A DNA stretch of 64,000 nt from positions 806,001-870,000 of the forward strand of contig NZ_PPFB01000001.1 of assembly GCF_002899455.1 (NCBI RefSeq). The letters run 5' to 3'. The stretch comes from Streptomyces sp. DH-12 (GTDB lineage Bacteria; Actinomycetota; Actinomycetes; Streptomycetales; Streptomycetaceae). Position numbers and translations under genes: made by a program. Positions 58,075 to 64,000 of the stretch are shown piece by piece (the stretch's first letter is position 1; each line of letters begins with the position of its first letter). The notes below the pieces were generated by a model. The model was given only the letters and a program-made list of their open reading frames with translations. It was not told where the DNA came from and did no database searches.

Positions 58075-58584
58075 TCAGGTACGGCCCTCGCGCTCCTGCA
58101 CGTCCCTCAGCTCGCCCGAGGGGGTCGCCCAGCGCGCCTGGACGACCGTGAACCCGGCCCGGCGGGCGTCCTCGCAGACCAGTTCGTCGTCGTCGACCAG
58201 CATCCGCACCTCCCGGGTGCGGGCCAGGCGGCGCAGCACGGCCAGCTTGGTGAACCGGGCGGGCCGGCGGTCGGCGTTGCCGCGCATGCGCAGCTCCCCC
58301 TCGGGCAGCCCCTGCGCGGCCAGCCAGTCCAGGGTGTCGCGGCGGCAGCGCTCCGGCCTGCCGGTGAGGTAGACGATGTCGCACTCACGGGCGCTGTCCC
58401 GCACCAGCGCGATGCCCTCGGCGAGCGGCGGGTCGTGCGGCGCGGCGGCGAAGAAGCCGTCCCAGTCGCGTGGCCTGCGCTCCAGGAAGTGCTGGCGGTG
58501 CGCGGTGCCGGCGAGGGTGTTGTCCAGGTCGAACACGGCCAGCGGACGCAAGATCCGGTCCGTGCGATCGGTGCGGTCGGTCAC
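58075..58584 (-). CDS. HAD-type phosphatase (polynucleotide kinase-phosphatase-like)
   Basis: 169-aa HAD-fold protein: LAVFDLDNTLAGT (motif I, nucleophile and acid), DIVYLTGRPERCRRDT (motif II threonine) and MLVDDDELVCEDARRAG (motif IV). The small cap and the TGRPE motif are as in the phosphatase half of polynucleotide kinase-phosphatases and related acid phosphatases. Start GTG 58584 has AGGG eight bases upstream; GTG 58590 is possible. The N-terminal TDRTDRTDR comes from a short codon repeat. Confidence 0.8.
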   Translation of the reverse strand: MTDRTDRTDRILRPLAVFDLDNTLAGTAHRQHFLERRPRDWDGFFAAAPHDPPLAEGIALVRDSARECDIVYLTGRPERCRRDTLDWLAAQGLPEGELRMRGNADRRPARFTKLAVLRRLARTREVRMLVDDDELVCEDARRAGFTVVQARWATPSGELRDVQEREGRT

Positions 58585-58609
58585 CCTCACACCCTAGGCG
58601 GCCCGCGCA

Positions 58610-58634
58610 GGAATCCTGGCGGCTCCCCGGTGTT
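58610..58634 (+). promoter_or_regulatory. Possible SigR-type promoter of the LLM oxidoreductase
   Basis: GGAAT (58610-58614), 17 bases, GTT (58632-58634), only 9 bp before the start, so the transcript would be nearly leaderless. The spacer is one short of ideal. Confidence 0.45.
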
Positions 58635-58643
58635 GGACCCGGT

Positions 58644-59663
58644 ATGAGTTCCGTGATCGCCACGACCCGCTTCTCCGTCCTCGACCGCTCACGGGTCCGC
58701 GAAGGACACACCGCACCCGAGGCCCTGCGGGACACGGTGAGCCTGGCACGGGAGGCGGAGCGGCTCGGGTACCACCGGTTCTGGGTGGCGGAGCACCACG
58801 GGGTGCCCGGGGTGGCCGGTTCGGCGCCGACCGTGCTGGCGGCGGCCGTCGCGGGGGCGACCCGCACCATCCGCGTCGGCACCGGCGGGGTCATGCTGCC
58901 CAACCACCAGCCGCTGGTCGTGGCCGAGCAGTTCGGGGTGCTCGCCTCGCTGTTCCCGGACCGCATCGACATGGGTCTGGGCCGCTCGGTGGGGTTCACC
59001 GACGGGGTGCGCAAGGCGCTCGGGCGCGACAAGGGCGACGCGGAGGACTTCGCCGGCCAGATCGACGAGCTGCTCGGCTGGTTCCGCGGCACCTCCCCCA
59101 CCGGGGTGCACGCCCGGCCGTCCGAGGGGCTGACCGTGCCGCCGTTCGTCCTGGCCATGGGCGAGGGCGCGGACATCGCCGCCCGCGCCGGGCTGCCGAT
59201 GGTCATCGGCGACCTGCGCGACCGCGACCGGATGCGCCGCGGCATCGACCGCTACCGCGCGCGGTTCCGCCCCTCCGCGTGGGCGGACGAGCCGTACGTG
59301 GTGGTCTCCGGCACCGTGGCGGTGGCGGACACGGCCGAGCGGGCCCGGCGGCTGCTGGTCCCGGAGGCCTGGTCGATGGCGTACTCCCGCACGCACGGCA
59401 CCTTCCCCCCGCTGCCGCCCGCCGAGCGCGTCGCGTCCCTCGCCCTGGGCGCCAAGGAACGCGGCTTCTACGAGGCGGGGCTGTCCGGACAGCTCGCCGG
59501 CACGGAGGAGGAGGTGGAGCGGGAGCTGGAGGCGCTGCTGAGGGACACCGGCGCCCAGGAGGTCCTCGTCACCACCAGCACCTACGACCGCGAGGCGCTG
59601 CTGGACTCCTACCGGCGGCTCGCCGCCCTCGCGGGGCTCGACGGCAGCGCGACGCGCCGGTGA
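58644..59663 (+). CDS. LLM class flavin-dependent oxidoreductase
   Basis: 339-aa TIM-barrel luciferase-like monooxygenase or dehydrogenase that uses FMN or F420. FSVLDRSRVREGHTAPEALRDTVSLAREAERLGYHRFWVAEHHG is the MsnO8-type N-terminus. Also visible are GTGGVMLPNHQPLVVAEQFGVLASLFPDRIDMGLGRS and PFVLAMGEG. The substrate is unknown. ATG 58644 lacks a clear ribosome site, which fits leaderless transcription from the SigR-like promoter. Confidence 0.85.
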   Translation: MSSVIATTRFSVLDRSRVREGHTAPEALRDTVSLAREAERLGYHRFWVAEHHGVPGVAGSAPTVLAAAVAGATRTIRVGTGGVMLPNHQPLVVAEQFGVLASLFPDRIDMGLGRSVGFTDGVRKALGRDKGDAEDFAGQIDELLGWFRGTSPTGVHARPSEGLTVPPFVLAMGEGADIAARAGLPMVIGDLRDRDRMRRGIDRYRARFRPSAWADEPYVVVSGTVAVADTAERARRLLVPEAWSMAYSRTHGTFPPLPPAERVASLALGAKERGFYEAGLSGQLAGTEEEVERELEALLRDTGAQEVLVTTSTYDREALLDSYRRLAALAGLDGSATRR

Positions 59664-59702
59664 GCTCACCGGCGCGTCGCGGGGAGAGCGGGGACGGGGG
59701 CG

Positions 59703-60725
59703 CTACTCGCGGCCCCGTCCCGGGACGTCACGGCCCCGTCCCGGGACGTCACGGCCGCGGCCCGGGACGTCGCGGCCCCGGCGGCCGGATTCCTCGGTCA
59801 TCTCCGTCTCGGCCTCGATGCGCTCCTTGCGCACCTGGCCGCGCACGGTCTCGTTCTCGACCTTCTCCTCGGTGGTCATCCGGACGCGCTCGACCGGCAC
59901 CGCCTCGGTGGTGACCACGGGGCGCTCCTCGTGCAGCGTGACCTCGTGCTGGTCCTCCTTGAAGGCGGGGCCGGACTCGGCCTCCTCGCGGTTGGCGTCC
60001 GTGATCGGCTCGCGCTCCACGCGCACTTCCTCGTGGCGGACCGGGACGGTCTGCTGCACCTCCTCGGTCACCACGTACTTGCGCAGGCGGGCCCGCCCGG
60101 TCTCGTGGCGTTCGACGCCGACGTGCATGCGCTCCTCGGAGCGCGTCATCGCGTCGTCGGTGCCGTGCTTCCCGGCCTCGCCGCGGTGGGACATGGCGCC
60201 GGCGGCCCCGGCGGTGCCGGGCCGGTCGGCGGTGGTGCCCCTGGCGCCCGTCGTGCCGGCCGTGCCGGACGTGTCGCCGCGGCGTCCGGTCGCCGCGCCC
60301 GCGGCACCGGCCGCGCCCGCCGCTCCGGCGGTTCCCGACGTCCCGGCGGTTCCGGCCTCGCCCGTGGTGCCGCCGCTGTCCCCGGGGGCGTCGCCGAGGA
60401 CGTTGTCCCAGTTGACGCCGTAGTACTCGTACAGCCGGTGTTCCTCGTCCACCGACAGATGGCCGCCCGCGTCGATGTCGACGGCCGGGGCGCCCTTCAC
60501 CTTGTCCTTGGGGTAGGGCACCTCGAGGTGGTCCTGGACCAGGGAGGCGTCACGGATGGGCACGAACGACTCGCTGGAGCCGAACATCCCGGTCTTGACG
60601 GTCACCCACTCGGGGCGTCCACTCGCGTCGTCGAGGAAGACGTGCTTCGCGTCGCCGATCTTGTTGCCGTCCCCGTCGTACACGGGGTGGTCCAGCAGGA
60701 TCGGGATCTCATCGCGGGTGATCAT
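59703..60725 (-). CDS. PRC-barrel and DUF2382 stress protein
   Basis: 340-aa soluble protein. An N-terminal PRC-barrel (residues 1-80: IPILLDHPVYDGDGNKIGDAKHVFLDD, GRPEWVTVKTG, VPYPKDKVKGAP) leads to a Gly/Ala/Thr-rich linker (about 115-185), a DUF2382 domain (about 195-305: LRKYVVTEEVQQTVPVRHEEVRVEREPI, EVTLHEERPVVTTEAVPVERVRM) and a C-terminal triple GRDVPGR repeat. Bacterial DUF2382 proteins are linked to general stress. ATG 60725 has GGAGGGTGATG upstream; an inverted repeat lies about 40 bp before it. Confidence 0.85.
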   Translation of the reverse strand: MITRDEIPILLDHPVYDGDGNKIGDAKHVFLDDASGRPEWVTVKTGMFGSSESFVPIRDASLVQDHLEVPYPKDKVKGAPAVDIDAGGHLSVDEEHRLYEYYGVNWDNVLGDAPGDSGGTTGEAGTAGTSGTAGAAGAAGAAGAATGRRGDTSGTAGTTGARGTTADRPGTAGAAGAMSHRGEAGKHGTDDAMTRSEERMHVGVERHETGRARLRKYVVTEEVQQTVPVRHEEVRVEREPITDANREEAESGPAFKEDQHEVTLHEERPVVTTEAVPVERVRMTTEEKVENETVRGQVRKERIEAETEMTEESGRRGRDVPGRGRDVPGRGRDVPGRGRE

Positions 60726-60763
60726 CGGTCATCACCCTCCTCTCGGGTCACTCCTCTCCGGTT

Positions 60764-60778
60764 CTCCTGATTCAGGAG
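60764..60778 (-). promoter_or_regulatory. Inverted repeat upstream of the PRC/DUF2382 gene
   Basis: CTCCTG-ATT-CAGGAG, 6-3-6, 38-53 bp before the start. Its right arm includes an AGGAGG that reads on the opposite strand. It may be an operator or a leader hairpin. Confidence 0.4.
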
Positions 60779-60854
60779 GTGAAAAACGGAACAAAGGCGA
60801 CGAAATGCGCTTTATTTTCCACAGTGCGGTACGCGGGTGTCCGGGAACGCGAGA

Positions 60855-60886
60855 CGGGGCCGGAAGGAGCACCTCTTCCGGCCCCG
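60855..60886 (-). terminator. Terminator of the succinate dehydrogenase operon
   Basis: A perfect 12-bp stem CGGGGCCGGAAG/CTTCCGGCCCCG with an 8-nt loop, 38 bp after the sdhB stop on its own strand. Confidence 0.8.
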
Positions 60887-60924
60887 CCCGTCCGCACCTT
60901 CCGGCGAACGTCGGTGAGGGGTGA

Positions 60925-61670
60925 CTACCGCTTGCCCGTCCTGCGGGCCGCCCGCAGCCACTCCTTGTTCATCCCCGTGATGGAGGTCAGCGGGATGCCC
61001 TTGGGGCAGGCGGTGGCGCACTCCCCGGCGAGGGTGCAGCCGCCGAAGCCCTCCTCGTCCATCTGCGCCACCATGTCCAGCACCCGGGTCTCCCGCTCGG
61101 GGGCGCCCTGCGGCAGCACGTTCAGGTGGTTGATCTTGGCCGAGGTGAACAGCATCGCCGCGCCGTTGGGGCAGGCCGCGACGCAGGCGCCGCAGCCGAT
61201 GCACTCGGCGTGCTCGAAGGCGAAGTCCGCGTCCGGCTTCGGCACCGGCGTGGCGTGCGCCTCGGGGGCGGAGCCGGTGGGCGCGGTGATGTAGCCGCCG
61301 GCCTGGATGATGCGGTCGAAGGCGGAGCGGTCGACCACCAGGTCCTTGATCACCGGGAAGGCGGCGGCCCGCCACGGCTCGATGTCGATGGTGTCGCCGT
61401 CCTTGAAGGACCGCATGTGCAGCTGGCAGGTGGTGGTGCGCTCGGGCCCGTGGGCGTCGCCGTTGATGACCAGCGAGCAGGCGCCGCAGATGCCCTCGCG
61501 GCAGTCGTGGTCGAAGGCGACCGGGTCCTCGCCCTTGAGGATGAGCTCCTCGTTGAGGGTGTCGAGCATCTCCAGGAAGGACATGTCGGGTGAGATGCCG
61601 TCCACCTCGTACGTGGACATGGCGCCGTCGGCGTCGGCGTTCTTCTGGCGCCAGACGCGCAGGGTGAGCT

Positions 61671-61674
<4 letters not shown>
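60925..61674 (-). CDS. sdhB: Succinate dehydrogenase/fumarate reductase iron-sulfur subunit
   Basis: 249-aa membrane-associated subunit that moves electrons from the flavoprotein to quinone. The 2Fe-2S cysteines are in [29 protein letters not shown]. The 4Fe-4S and 3Fe-4S sites are [15 protein letters not shown] and [19 protein letters not shown] 61674 overlaps the sdhA stop as ATGA. It is the last gene of the operon. Confidence 0.93.
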
Positions 61675-63620
<1,946 letters not shown>

Positions 63621-63622
63621 GG

Positions 63623-64000
63623 TCAGCTCACCACTCCGGTCATGACGCCCACGGGGACGGCGAGGAAGCCGGCCGTGAGCAGCAGCGCAAGGGCGTTGGC
63701 GGTGGTCTTCAGGGCGCGGTCGCGGGTGCGGCTGCCGGCGCCGAGGGTCTGGGCGGCGCTCCAGAAGCCGTGCCGGACGTGCAGGCCGACGGCCAGCATC
63801 GCGACGATGTAAACGGTGTTGCCGTACCAGGTGGAGAAGGTGTCCACGACGTTCTGGTAGGGCTTGCCGGACTCGAAGCCGCCGGAGTGGACGGTGCCGG
63901 TGGTCAGGTCGAGGATGTGCCAGACGATGAACAGGGCGAGGATGACGCCGCCCCAGCGCATGGTGCGGGTGGCATAGCTGGCACGCGCTTTCTTGTGCAC
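63623..64000 (-). CDS. sdhC: Succinate dehydrogenase cytochrome b subunit (partial, cut by window)
   Basis: C-terminal 125 residues of the membrane anchor; the 5-prime part lies beyond 64000. Three or four membrane helices are visible ([60 protein letters not shown]). Histidines in IVWHILD and LHVRHGF are good candidates for haem ligands of a di-haem B-type cytochrome b. Full-length relatives have about 230 residues and five helices. The gene order sdhC-sdhA-sdhB is that of type B enzymes. Confidence 0.88.
   Translation of the reverse strand: MHKKARASYATRTMRWGGVILALFIVWHILDLTTGTVHSGGFESGKPYQNVVDTFSTWYGNTVYIVAMLAVGLHVRHGFWSAAQTLGAGSRTRDRALKTTANALALLLTAGFLAVPVGVMTGVVS

Overview
The window looks like chromosomal DNA of a Streptomyces or very close relative. 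It is extremely GC-rich with GC-biased third codon positions, many GTG starts and GTGA/ATGA stop-start overlaps. It holds an ergothioneine operon and sites matching Streptomyces regulators: a DmdR1/IdeR-type iron box, a DasR-like dre, SigR-type GGAAT-N18-GTT promoters and SigB-type GGGTAC promoters. I see about 70 genes, three decayed genes and several clear intrinsic hairpins. I saw no tRNA or rRNA gene, CRISPR array, insertion sequence or phage.

Layout. 1-13.4 kb holds mostly single stress and housekeeping genes: a CDF metal transporter, a glutathionyl-hydroquinone reductase homologue, DUF4235, VOC, STAS, DUF4230, VanZ, SDR, HAD, two FUSC-type exporter genes, an epimerase, an aminoglycoside-phosphotransferase-like kinase and an FBP (EF-G-binding type) zinc protein. 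13.4-21 kb holds a Tat-lipoprotein lactonase, an iron-box DUF2470 gene, a TetR/P450 divergent pair with a palindrome inside the promoter spacer, an MBL-fold relic, an ECF sigma factor with a SnoaL domain coupled to a PIG-L deacetylase, and an alpha/beta hydrolase.

21-35 kb is an L-rhamnose locus. A LacI regulator and a mutarotase/ABC-transporter operon run leftward; isomerase, aldolase-dehydrogenase fusion and kinase run rightward; lutABC follows directly. Together they can take rhamnose to DHAP plus lactaldehyde, then lactate, then pyruvate. Several GAAA/TTTC-type operators lie in the divergent promoter region.

35-42 kb holds thiol-stress genes: TPR plus peptide deformylase, thioredoxin and a disulfide-reductase-family flavoprotein, an FMN reductase with its TetR regulator and tandem operators, a LacI regulator and an XdhC relic. 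42-51.7 kb is accessory: LysR, a small zinc-ribbon protein behind a 9-bp tandem array, CoA transferase, phosphoribosyltransferase, archease, MFS, secreted protein, aminoglycoside nucleotidyltransferase-like gene, cysteine hydrolase, a PPOX relic, and a PemK-like gene convergent with a PARG-like macrodomain gene. 52-56.4 kb is egtABCD. 56.4-60.7 kb holds a lone DasA-like binding protein with a dre-like site, dodecin, a HAD-type phosphatase, an LLM flavin enzyme and a PRC-barrel/DUF2382 stress protein. The window ends in a three-gene succinate dehydrogenase operon (sdhC cut by the window edge).

Functions are inferred from recognised protein motifs. No database search was run, and promoter and operator calls are motif matches only.
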